Source: CAYSPT01 sp964432985 (GTDB lineage Bacteria; Muiribacteriota; CAYSPT01). Taken from it: a stretch of DNA of 64,000 nucleotides. This document shows positions 41,382 to 49,921 of this stretch, piece after piece; positions within the stretch are counted from its first letter, which is position 1; each line of letters starts with the position of its first letter. The DNA is taken from contig CAYSPT010000018.1 of NCBI GenBank assembly GCA_964432985.1, forward strand, positions 18,092 through 82,091, written 5' to 3'. Below the pieces are notes generated by a model. That model saw only the letters and a list, made by a program, of their open reading frames with translations. It was not told the origin of the DNA and made no database searches. Made by a program: the position numbers and the translations under genes.

Positions 41382-42734
41382 ATGCGAAAATATAAACTGC
41401 TCTTGACGGGAATACTGGTCCTGGCCGGTGTCGTCCTTCTTGAAACTGCACTACGATTCTACGTAAAAATCCCCCGGTCAGACTGGGCGTACCGCATGAG
41501 GTCGGTCCACCGGCGGTTCCAGGTGTCAGATTATAAGGAGGTATTGGATCTCTATTATCCCAAAAGCACCGTGGTTACCCAGAAGGTAGTCATGGCCCCC
41601 CACCCGCAAAAGCTCGACCGATTTGGACGACCCATTCGGTTCGAGGGCGTGCCCGAAAAATTAATGCGCTACCCGACGAACTCCCTGGGATTCAGGGACA
41701 GGGAATTTGAGCTTGAAAAAGGATCGCATTTAAGGATCGTGTGCGTCGGTGATTCCTGCACCTGGGGCGACGGTGTCCCCCTGCAGCAAACCTATCCCAA
41801 GGTGATGGAGCAAAAGCTCAATGCCGGGGACGGAGACAGATACCAGGTGATCAACGCCGGCGCGCAGGGATTGACGTCGCTTATCGCCCTGTACGCCATA
41901 AATCAGAGAATTGTCGGGCTTGATCCAGACGTGCTGGTCTACGCCCTGTGTGTCAACGATGAAATACCCCAGGAGGTGTGCGATTCTGATTTTCTGGCCT
42001 CGGTGCTGCACCGCAGCCCGGTGGTTGAATTCCTTGACCAGTTCTACGTCTACCTGATTTTAAAACAGTGGCTCCGCACCGCGGGCATCATCAGCCCCGG
42101 AAAAGCACCGGCGGCGGCAGGAGGAAGCAGGATCGAACCAGGAAGAGAAACACCAACTGCTCCGGGTGGCGGTGATCGGCCCGGAGCAAGCCCTGACGCC
42201 GCTCCTCAACTTGATCCGAGCTCAAGCAGTCCCAAGTCTGGGCAAGGCCAGGTCAACCGGGTGGCAGCTGCTCAGAAGCTTCAGAACATCCGGTCACTAA
42301 TCACATTGTGCCGGAAACGAAACATCGAGCTTATCATCATGACTCCTCCCATGACTTCCTTCGGAGTACGGTACGATGTCGGGCCCCCGGCAGAAGCGGT
42401 TAAAAAGCTGGCAGCCAGCCAGCGGGTACCGGTTATCGACCTCTTCACCCTGTTTCACGAAATTGAGCAGGAAAACGGCCTCGTCCTCGAAACGGAAGGA
42501 GACCGGCAGAAACTCGTCCGGTACGAGCAGGGGAAAGGCCAGGTGCTTTTCGAGGCCTCCCGGTCTCCCGATTTCCAGATTTCCCCCGACATTTTCCGGT
42601 TTATCTATCGGCACGAACTGGAACAGACCACCGTGATCGACCAGTTGCATCCAACTCCCAGGGGGCACGAAATCATAGCCGACCTGATTCTTGAAAAGCT
42701 TGATTCGATACCACTATTCAGCCGGCAGCCTTGA
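41382..42734 (+). CDS. Membrane-anchored SGNH/GDSL hydrolase-like protein
   Basis: 450 residues. N-terminal signal anchor (KYKLLLTGILVLAGVVLLETAL). SGNH blocks in order: CVGDSCTWGDGV (nucleophile Ser), INAGAQGLTS (Gly/Asn region), YALCVNDEIPQE (Asn-Asp) and DQLHPTPRGHEIIADLI (Asp and His). A Pro/Ser/Gly-rich stretch (about 240-285) and a coiled segment interrupt the fold. Related proteins act as acyl esterases on surface polysaccharides; the substrate here is unknown. ATG is preceded by AGGCGG and AGGTGA. Confidence 0.78.
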   Translation: MRKYKLLLTGILVLAGVVLLETALRFYVKIPRSDWAYRMRSVHRRFQVSDYKEVLDLYYPKSTVVTQKVVMAPHPQKLDRFGRPIRFEGVPEKLMRYPTNSLGFRDREFELEKGSHLRIVCVGDSCTWGDGVPLQQTYPKVMEQKLNAGDGDRYQVINAGAQGLTSLIALYAINQRIVGLDPDVLVYALCVNDEIPQEVCDSDFLASVLHRSPVVEFLDQFYVYLILKQWLRTAGIISPGKAPAAAGGSRIEPGRETPTAPGGGDRPGASPDAAPQLDPSSSSPKSGQGQVNRVAAAQKLQNIRSLITLCRKRNIELIIMTPPMTSFGVRYDVGPPAEAVKKLAASQRVPVIDLFTLFHEIEQENGLVLETEGDRQKLVRYEQGKGQVLFEASRSPDFQISPDIFRFIYRHELEQTTVIDQLHPTPRGHEIIADLILEKLDSIPLFSRQP

Positions 42735-42746
42735 AATCACCGGGCG

Positions 42747-42775
42747 TTGACAAGGGTGCGCGCGTATTGTACTAT
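42747..42775 (+). promoter_or_regulatory. Strong sigma70-type promoter for the HEAT-TPR giant
   Basis: TTGACA (42747-42752), 17-bp spacer, TACTAT (42770-42775). The leader of about 100 bases contains CTCTTAAGAG and the CCGGTCAAGCCGG palindrome. Confidence 0.6.
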
Positions 42776-42882
42776 TACTAAAGCTCTTAAGAGTTTTTAA
42801 ACATTTTAAGCTTTAAGCTATTTTGCCTTGGCCCGGTCAAGCCGGACAATGATGTTCAACAAACCAGGAGGAACCGCACTGT

Positions 42883-45800
42883 ATGGACAAATTTCTGGAA
42901 CTTACCGACAAGCTTCATCACCCGGAGCGTGAAGAGCGTAAACTGGCAGTCATCGAGCTGGGGAATTCGGAAGATGACCGGGCCTTGGAGCTCCTGGTGG
43001 AAGCGACCCAGGACGACGACCTTTCGGTCCGCTACTTCGCCCGCAAAGCCCTTATCAAGCTGAAAAACTCACTCAACCTGCCGACCGAAACACTCGACGA
43101 AGATCTGACGCACCTGTACATAAAGAAGAAAATTGAGCTTCTTTCCGCCAGCGACTTGCAGATCCGTCTCAACGCGGCCAAGATCATCCTGGAAATCGGA
43201 GACCAGGAAATAATCCCGGAAATAATCAAGCTGCTCAAGGAAGAAAAGCATGAATATGTCATTTCCATTCTCCTCAGGATAACCGGACGCCTGGGGGACA
43301 CCAATGTCATTCCGGTGATCGAACCTTTTCTGTCGTACGCCAACCGGCGTATCCGTGCCAACGCAGTTGAAGCTCTCGGCTACATAGATGACAAGGCCGT
43401 CATGCAGCTCATCACCCCCTTCTTCCACGATCCCGACAACCGAGTCAAGGCCAACGCCGCACACGCCCTGTGGAAGTTCTCCAAGAAGAAGACATTGGGT
43501 CTTTTAAAGGACATGCTCAAAAGCCCCGAGGAGTCCGACCGCTACAGCGCTATTTTCGTTTTAAGAGAGCTTCGTCACATCAACGGGCGCAAGCTTCTTC
43601 TGGACGTGATGAACGATGAAAATCTCAGCCTGAGACTGCGGGCGGCCCACGCCATCTACACCACCGACGAGCACCTTTCCGACGATGTTTCCATGCTGGT
43701 AATGACGGTCAGGGACAGGAAAAAACTGTCTACACCGCGCCCGGTCGTCACGGCCCAACTGCCCATATTGGAAAAGGACGATCCCCAGGACCGGATCAAG
43801 GGAGGGCTTATCCTCTACTATCTCGGATCCCCCGGTGATACGGACCTGGTAGCCACCCTGACCGAGCGGCTCGATGCGGAGGAAGATTCCCAGATGCGGG
43901 CCACCCTGTACAAGACACTTGGGCGCCTCGGCGGCGTCTCAGTGCTGCACCGGCTGGCTGCGGCACTACAGGACAATAATCCCCGCATCAGGGCCAACGC
44001 CCTGGAGGGGCTGGCCCACGTCCGTGATCCCCGTGTCACCGACCTGGTCATACCGTTGCTGCGGGACCCGAACAACCGCGTTAAAGCCAACGCCGCCCGG
44101 GTGCTGCAGAATTTTTCCACCGACAAGGTAATCAAGCACCTCAAAGCAATGGCGGAAGCTGGTCTTCCAGCAGAGAGGAAAAGCGCAATTTTCATGCTCG
44201 GGGAAATCGGCGAAAAGCAGACCCGCTCTTTTCTCGCCCGGCTGCTTGCACGCAAAGAAGCCGATTATCAGGAAGGTCTCACCCGGGCCATGACCAGGTT
44301 GAGCGAGCGTATACGAAGAATAGAGGAAAAGCACAGGGACGACGATGCCTTTATCGCTTCGGAGAAAATGACTCCCGCCAGGAAAAAACGCCTGATAAAA
44401 AACCAGATAGAACTGCTCACCGACAGAGACTTTCACGTCCGCCGAAGCGCTGCCCAGCTGCTGATCAAGCTCATGGACGAAAACTCCGTGGACATCGTGC
44501 TCACCTGGCTGGATTCGGAATCTAATCCCTTCATCAAAGCGACTCTGGTCAAGATAGCAGCCACCGTCAAGGAGAACCATGTTCTGGAAGCGCTTGAACG
44601 GTTTCTCCAGGACGACGACACCCGGGTTCGCGCCAATACGGTGCAGGCTATCGGCAGCTTCGAAACCCCAAGAGTGGTCGAGTTGATCGCGCCCATGCTC
44701 CATGACGACGAAGAGCGGGTCAAGATCAACGCTGCCATGGCGCTGTGGAAAGCCACCGAGAAAGACGATTTCCAGAAACTTCTGTCAACGATAAGGAGCC
44801 TCGAAACCTCGCTGAAAACCAGCGCCGCCTCCGTCCTGGAAAAAGCCCGCACCACCAGCGTCAAGAAAGCGTATGCCGGCAAGGCGAAGGAGGAGGAGAA
44901 ATTCGTCCCTCCAATCCTGAAACGAGAAACGGCCATTCCATTCATGGAACGACCGTTGCCGGCGCCGGCACGCTCTTTTCCGACTCAACCCGCCGCAGCC
45001 GCGAGAATGGGGGCAGCCCCCGCCCCCGAACAGGGATGGTTCCGCCGGGTGGCAGTCCCGGTGCTGCTGGTACTGATAGTAGCTCTTCTGGGTTTCAACG
45101 CCTGGATGTCATTCAATAAACCGGCCATATCCCGCGACGAGATAGCCCAGGAAATTATGACAGAGCTCGAGGAGCGCTGGAAAGGCGGTCAGAGCGACAG
45201 TGCCGGTACCACGGAGAGCCCAAAACCCGCTTCGACTTCCAAAGACCTGAACAACAAACTCGAGCGCCTGGATGAGCTGGCCGGCATACTGGAAAAAATT
45301 TCTGCAAAGCCGCCCAACCCACAGACCGGCAGTCCCGCCACTCTCACCACCCGTGAAAAGCGCATGGTAGACGAAGCGCTGGAGCTGGCCCGGAAAGTCC
45401 TGGCCGACGATCCCAGTAAGGCCATCGACATCCTCTCCCTGGTCATCGACGCGGCCAAGCTTCACCCCAACGCCCGCAATGTCCGGTACGTCATGGGAGT
45501 CGCATATTATGAGCTCGGAATATGGGGCAAGGCCATCATCCAGTTCAAAGCCATCCTTGCCGACCACCCTGATGACACCGATGCGCTGCATCTCCTGGGA
45601 GAAGCCTATCTCCAGACGGGGATGATCCAGGAAGCGTTGTCACAGTCGTACGAAAAGCTCAAGAAGCTCCATCCCGACGACCCGGCGTTCCTCACCAAGC
45701 TGGGGAGCCTGTACACGCAGCTGCACCTCTATGGCGATGCGGAGGAGGTGCTCAGGGTGGCCCGGGCCAAAGGTGCGGGGACGGAAGCCATGATCCTGCT

Positions 45801-46443
45801 TGGCGACATCTACTTGCAGCAAGGCCGGGACAGGGAAGCCCAGAACCAGTATGAATCGCTGGTGGAGAAGGAGCCGTCCCTGAGCGCCGGTTACTCCGGG
45901 CTGGGGAAGGTGTTCTACAAGCAGCTAATGTATGAAAACGCCGAGGAGCAGCTAAAGAAGGCGCTTACCATCAATCCGAACGATATCGAAGCAATGCTGA
46001 CGCTGGCGGCTATGCATCTCGATCTGAAACACCTTGGAGTAGCCCGCAAATCAGCCGAAGGGGTACTCAAAGTAAATCCCAACGAAGCCCGCGCTCACCT
46101 GGTCCTGGGTAAAATAGACCTGAACACCAACCTTCTTAAATCAGCAGAGCACCACCTCAATCTAGCACTGGACGCGGACCCCGAAAATGTATATGCCCAT
46201 GAGGCCATGGGAGATATCCACTTGAAGCGCCGGGACTACCCATCTGCTTTTTCATCCTATCGCACCGCCCGGGAGTTGGCGGGGGACGAACATCCGTTGA
46301 TCAAGACGCTGGATTCCAAGCTGGACGAGTTGGAGAAGAAGCTAAGTCCGGAGCAAATCAAGAAACCGCGCAAGAAACGGCCGAAACGGCCACGGTCGGA
46401 CACCGAAAAGCGTCCCGACAGCGGTTCTGCCAGGCCCCGCTGA
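42883..46443 (+). CDS. Giant HEAT - membrane helix - TPR protein
   Basis: 1186 residues. Residues 1 to about 650 are HEAT repeats in two similar blocks (RRIRANAVEALGYIDD, NRVKANAAHALWKFSKK; later NRVKANAARVLQNFSTD and ERVKINAAMALWKATEK), suggesting internal duplication. A Pro/Ala linker precedes one membrane helix (about 723-742, VPVLLVLIVALLGFNAWM). A coiled segment and about nine TPRs follow (826-1150), and the tail is very basic (KKPRKKRPKRPRS). By the positive-inside rule the topology is ambiguous. It probably links cytosolic partners to periplasmic ones. ATG has AGGAGG 11 bases upstream. Followed 33 bp later by the tandem PRTase. Confidence 0.85.
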   Translation: MDKFLELTDKLHHPEREERKLAVIELGNSEDDRALELLVEATQDDDLSVRYFARKALIKLKNSLNLPTETLDEDLTHLYIKKKIELLSASDLQIRLNAAKIILEIGDQEIIPEIIKLLKEEKHEYVISILLRITGRLGDTNVIPVIEPFLSYANRRIRANAVEALGYIDDKAVMQLITPFFHDPDNRVKANAAHALWKFSKKKTLGLLKDMLKSPEESDRYSAIFVLRELRHINGRKLLLDVMNDENLSLRLRAAHAIYTTDEHLSDDVSMLVMTVRDRKKLSTPRPVVTAQLPILEKDDPQDRIKGGLILYYLGSPGDTDLVATLTERLDAEEDSQMRATLYKTLGRLGGVSVLHRLAAALQDNNPRIRANALEGLAHVRDPRVTDLVIPLLRDPNNRVKANAARVLQNFSTDKVIKHLKAMAEAGLPAERKSAIFMLGEIGEKQTRSFLARLLARKEADYQEGLTRAMTRLSERIRRIEEKHRDDDAFIASEKMTPARKKRLIKNQIELLTDRDFHVRRSAAQLLIKLMDENSVDIVLTWLDSESNPFIKATLVKIAATVKENHVLEALERFLQDDDTRVRANTVQAIGSFETPRVVELIAPMLHDDEERVKINAAMALWKATEKDDFQKLLSTIRSLETSLKTSAASVLEKARTTSVKKAYAGKAKEEEKFVPPILKRETAIPFMERPLPAPARSFPTQPAAAARMGAAPAPEQGWFRRVAVPVLLVLIVALLGFNAWMSFNKPAISRDEIAQEIMTELEERWKGGQSDSAGTTESPKPASTSKDLNNKLERLDELAGILEKISAKPPNPQTGSPATLTTREKRMVDEALELARKVLADDPSKAIDILSLVIDAAKLHPNARNVRYVMGVAYYELGIWGKAIIQFKAILADHPDDTDALHLLGEAYLQTGMIQEALSQSYEKLKKLHPDDPAFLTKLGSLYTQLHLYGDAEEVLRVARAKGAGTEAMILLGDIYLQQGRDREAQNQYESLVEKEPSLSAGYSGLGKVFYKQLMYENAEEQLKKALTINPNDIEAMLTLAAMHLDLKHLGVARKSAEGVLKVNPNEARAHLVLGKIDLNTNLLKSAEHHLNLALDADPENVYAHEAMGDIHLKRRDYPSAFSSYRTARELAGDEHPLIKTLDSKLDELEKKLSPEQIKKPRKKRPKRPRSDTEKRPDSGSARPR

Positions 46444-46476
46444 GAGAAACCACAGTATTGTGAGGGAAACGCAGCC

Positions 46477-47679
46477 ATGAGCGATCAACCGACCATCAGG
46501 CACATCAGCGCCGAAGAGCTGTTTCTCGATTCATTCAGACTGGGACAGAAGATCTACCAGGCAGGACTCAGACCCCACCACGCTCTTTCCATCTGGCGTG
46601 GAGGCACCCCGGTAGGGCTCGGGGTGGACGCCTATTTCAAGATGCAGGGGCTGTCCATATCGCACACTACCATCGCCACGGATTCCTACACCGGTATCGA
46701 TAACAGAGGTGAAGTCACCGTCAAAGGTCTCGACCACGTCATCCGCAGCGTCTGCCCCGAGGACAAGTTTCTCATCATCGACGACGTGTATGAAAGCGGG
46801 AATACCATCAGGAGAATTATCGAAGCCCTCAAGGTCCGAGCCAGGGCCAATGCGCCTGAAAAAATCGTTGTGGCCACCCTGCACCGCAAAGTCGGGTGCG
46901 CCGAGTTTTCCGGCATCCCGGTCTTCAGCCTGCTGGACATCGAAAAAAATATCTGGATAGACTATCCCCACGAGCTGGCGGACCTGGTCAACCTGGATGA
47001 TCCGGCAGATTCGCGCATAGCTTCCAAAGACTCACAGATTCTCACCGTGCTGCGAGACGAAAAAATCGAGGTCACGGATGAACGCCAGGGCCGGCCGTAC
47101 CGGTATGTATCGGCCAGGGAGTTGCTGCTGGATTCGTTCAGACTGGGTATGATCATTTCTTCGGACCCCGATTTCTACCCCGATTTCATCATCGCCCTAT
47201 GGCCGGGAGGGGTGCTGGCAGGACTTCCCATCCACGAAGTGTTCAAGTACCGGCTCAAAAAGGGACAGATAAAGGGAAGACCGCCGGACCATGTCAGTAT
47301 CAACACGCTGCCCGGTTCAACAGAGAGAGCAGGAATCATTCTGGGAATGCAGTACCTGGAGGACAACATCAACAAGGATGCCCGGATACTTCTGATCGAT
47401 ACCACCTTCCGCGCCGGACGGCGGGTCAACCAGGTCATATCACATCTCAAAGCAGCCCTGAGAAGAAATATCACCATGGACAATGTCAGAGTGGCGGCAG
47501 TCTACTACAACCCGGAGGACAAATCCACCTGGATCACCGAACCGCTGATAAAGACGCCGCATTACTTTCTCAAGCTGGTGGATGAAGAAATAATCTATCC
47601 GCAGAGCATCTACAAGCTTCCCGATCCCAGGGAAAATCTCAAGACGCTGAATCCCGACCTTCACCAGCTGTTATACTGA
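46477..47679 (+). CDS. Tandem phosphoribosyltransferase-fold protein, second copy degenerate
   Basis: 400 residues made of two type I PRTase domains. The first has the PRPP-binding loop FLIIDDVYESGNTIRRI (98-114) and RGGTPVGLGV near the PPi loop, as in purine/xanthine PRTases. The second is aligned by ISAEELFLDSFRLG (10-23) versus VSARELLLDSFRLG (211-224), but its loop reads ILLIDTTFRAGRRVNQV (304-320), with the acidic pair and final Thr lost. The second domain is therefore probably structural or regulatory. Base specificity cannot be given. ATG has GAGGG upstream. Confidence 0.82.
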   Translation: MSDQPTIRHISAEELFLDSFRLGQKIYQAGLRPHHALSIWRGGTPVGLGVDAYFKMQGLSISHTTIATDSYTGIDNRGEVTVKGLDHVIRSVCPEDKFLIIDDVYESGNTIRRIIEALKVRARANAPEKIVVATLHRKVGCAEFSGIPVFSLLDIEKNIWIDYPHELADLVNLDDPADSRIASKDSQILTVLRDEKIEVTDERQGRPYRYVSARELLLDSFRLGMIISSDPDFYPDFIIALWPGGVLAGLPIHEVFKYRLKKGQIKGRPPDHVSINTLPGSTERAGIILGMQYLEDNINKDARILLIDTTFRAGRRVNQVISHLKAALRRNITMDNVRVAAVYYNPEDKSTWITEPLIKTPHYFLKLVDEEIIYPQSIYKLPDPRENLKTLNPDLHQLLY

Positions 47680-47730
47680 CGAGCGCACGTACAGAAGAAG
47701 AAGAAGAAGGGTTAGAGAAGCGGGTTCAAA

Positions 47731-48147
47731 CTACTCCTCGTCGGTGATGTTCTTTTTCAAAGCCAGGATATTTCTACCATTTTCCCACCGGTAGAACAAT
47801 TCATCGGAGAACTGGCGGATCATGGGAATACCGCGGCCGCCGGAAGTTCGTTTCTCGGCCCGTTCCTTGAGGTCGGTAAGCGGGGCTGTAAGTGGGTTGA
47901 AGGGTTTACCTCCATCCTCGACTTCGCACTCAATGACACTGCCGGTCACGTCCAGCCTGAGGATGACTTCGTGCCTGCCCGTATCGTCCAGCCCGTGGCG
48001 GATCACATTAGAAATGACCTCACCCAGAACCGTGATAACATGAAACACGATTTTTTGCGGAATGCCGTGTTCTTCTCCTAGTTTGTTAACGGCCTCCGCC
48101 ATTTTCTTTGTCTCGGAGAGCTTGTTTTCGAGTATCAGGATTCTAAT
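47731..48147 (-). CDS. RsbW/SpoIIAB-like anti-sigma serine kinase (ATT start)
   Basis: Single HATPase_c_2 domain, about 138 residues. N-box GEVISNVIRHG, G1 VEDGGKPFNP and G2 GGRGIPMIRQF are present. Such proteins phosphorylate STAS antagonists and bind sigma factors or other partners. The first ATG (48102) would remove the family's N-terminal strand, and no ribosome binding site precedes it. Upstream in frame is IRILILENKLSETKK, the expected first strand and helix, beginning at ATT 48147, which has GAGG exactly 8 bases before it. An in-frame stop lies just beyond. A separate STAS protein is encoded at 17422. Confidence 0.85.
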   Translation of the reverse strand: MRILILENKLSETKKMAEAVNKLGEEHGIPQKIVFHVITVLGEVISNVIRHGLDDTGRHEVILRLDVTGSVIECEVEDGGKPFNPLTAPLTDLKERAEKRTSGGRGIPMIRQFSDELFYRWENGRNILALKKNITDEE

Positions 48148-48159
48148 GGTTCCAACCTC
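48145..48159 (-). promoter_or_regulatory. Shine-Dalgarno GAGG and ATT start
   Basis: GAGG (48159-48156), eight bases TTGGAACC, then ATT (48147-48145). The site decides the start of the anti-sigma kinase because the family's first beta strand lies between this ATT and the first ATG. Confidence 0.65.
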
Positions 48160-48315
48160 GCTTCACGTTCACCGAAATCACTTTTCTTCAAGGCACCAAA
48201 TAGTATACCTGAAAAACGGTGCCGTTTGCACCTCTTTGCAACCACCTTTTTTATGGCGGAAACCACCTATCTGCTCATCCAGCTGATGAGTGCCTGCTAT
48301 TGCCTGCCAACCTGT

Positions 48316-48345
48316 TTGCGGCCGACCAAAGCAATTGTGTATCAT
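48316..48345 (+). promoter_or_regulatory. Candidate promoter for the M16 protease pair
   Basis: TTGCGG (48316-48321), 18-bp spacer, TATCAT (48340-48345), 30 bp before the ATG at 48375. Confidence 0.4.
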
Positions 48346-48374
48346 TGCTCCAGCAAACATTCTGGAGGTGCTTT

Positions 48375-49919
48375 ATGCAAAAAACACGTTGTTTGACCAT
48401 GTTTATTGTAGTGTGTGCGCTGCTGGTATTTGCAGCGGGCGCTGTTCCGATACCGGCTGGCGCCCAGGATCTGGCCGAGTTTGAAAAGCGCATCACCGAA
48501 TTCACCCTGGAAAACGGGATGAAGTTTCTGGTGCTTCAGCGGCACGAAGCACCGGTAGCCAGTTTTTTCACTTATGCCGATGTGGGTGGAGTGGACGAAG
48601 CCAAGGGTGTCACCGGTATCGCCCATCTGCTGGAGCACATGGCTTTCAAGGGCACGAAGAAGATAGGTACCAGCAATTACTATGCGGAAGTACTGGCACT
48701 GGCCCGGGTGGATGCCGCGTATCATGCGTTGTCCCGGGAACGACTGAAAGGTAAAAAAACTGATCAAAAACTTCTCGGAAAATTGGGCAAACGATTCCGG
48801 GAAGCCCAGGAAAAAGCAGCCGGTTACGTGATTAGCAATGAGTTCCCCCAGGTACTGAACCGGGCCGGGTCGGATTTTCTCAACGCCGGTACCTCGCTTG
48901 ATTCCACTATTTACATGGTCAGCCTTCCCTCGAACAAAGCGGAGCTTTGGATGTCTACCGAATCGGACCGGTTTTTGAATCCGGTTTTCAGGGAATTTTA
49001 CAAGGAACTCGAGGTGGTCAAGGAAGAGCGGCGGATGCGGGTTGACAGCAGGCCCCAGGGCCGGCTGATTGAAGAGTTTCTCGCCGCCGCATTCAAGGCC
49101 CATTCTTACGGCGACGCCGGCATCGGCCACATGAGCGACCTGGAAGCCATGACCCGTGAGAAGGTGGAGACTTTTTTCAAGCACTATTATACACCGGCCA
49201 ATCTTACCGGCATAATAGTCGGAGATGTCGACCCCGGAGAGATAAAACGGTTGGCGGAATTGTACTTCGGACGTCTACCCGCCGGCCCAAAACCCGAGCA
49301 GGTCATTACGGTTGAACCGGCCCAACTGGGTGAACGCCGAGTAATCCTGAAAGAGAAATCCCAACCGTCTTTGATGATCGGATACCACATACCGGGAATC
49401 AACCATTCCGATTGGCCGGTGTTCCAGGTGTTAAATGACATACTGAGTTCCGGCCGAACGTCCAGGCTCTACAAGACCATGGTGAAGGAAAGAAAAATAG
49501 CAGCCGGTCTCTGGTCTTCGGTCGGTTTTCCGGGCCGGAAGTATCCGGCACTGCTGGTTGTTTCCGTGCAGCCGGCCAGCGGCCATACCGGCCGGGAATG
49601 TGAAGAAGTCGTGTATGAGCAGCTCGAGCGTTTGAAAACCGAACCGGTGACTGACCGCGAGTTGAAAAAAGCGGTTACCCGGGCCCGGGCTTCGGTAATC
49701 AGGCGTCTTGGATCGAACCTGGGTTTGGGATTCGCACTGTCCGCGGCCGAGGTTCTGACCGGGGATTGGCGGTATTTCTTTATCCAGCTCGAGCAGATGA
49801 AGAACGTTACCGCCGCCGATATTCAGCGCGTGACCGGTGAATACTTCACAGTGTCAAACCGCACTGTCGGTCTGATTGAAACCACCGGTGAAGCGGACGG
49901 CGGAGAGGGGAGGCCGTAA
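48375..49919 (+). CDS. Secreted M16-family zinc peptidase (active subunit)
   Basis: 514 residues, ATG with GGAGG 6 bases upstream. Signal peptide (MFIVVCALLVFAAGAVPIPAG). The inverted zinc motif H-x-x-E-H is HLLEH (84-88) in GIAHLLEHMAFKGT, with the downstream Glu in ELEVVKEERRM. Between them is an insertion of about 90 residues, partly coiled (LARVDAAYHALSRERLKG...). The C-terminal M16 domain has SQPSLMIGYHIPG and SSGRTSRLYKTMVKE. Likely a periplasmic processing or peptide-degrading protease. Two bases separate it from the companion gene. Confidence 0.9.
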   Translation: MQKTRCLTMFIVVCALLVFAAGAVPIPAGAQDLAEFEKRITEFTLENGMKFLVLQRHEAPVASFFTYADVGGVDEAKGVTGIAHLLEHMAFKGTKKIGTSNYYAEVLALARVDAAYHALSRERLKGKKTDQKLLGKLGKRFREAQEKAAGYVISNEFPQVLNRAGSDFLNAGTSLDSTIYMVSLPSNKAELWMSTESDRFLNPVFREFYKELEVVKEERRMRVDSRPQGRLIEEFLAAAFKAHSYGDAGIGHMSDLEAMTREKVETFFKHYYTPANLTGIIVGDVDPGEIKRLAELYFGRLPAGPKPEQVITVEPAQLGERRVILKEKSQPSLMIGYHIPGINHSDWPVFQVLNDILSSGRTSRLYKTMVKERKIAAGLWSSVGFPGRKYPALLVVSVQPASGHTGRECEEVVYEQLERLKTEPVTDRELKKAVTRARASVIRRLGSNLGLGFALSAAEVLTGDWRYFFIQLEQMKNVTAADIQRVTGEYFTVSNRTVGLIETTGEADGGEGRP

Positions 49920-49921
49920 TC

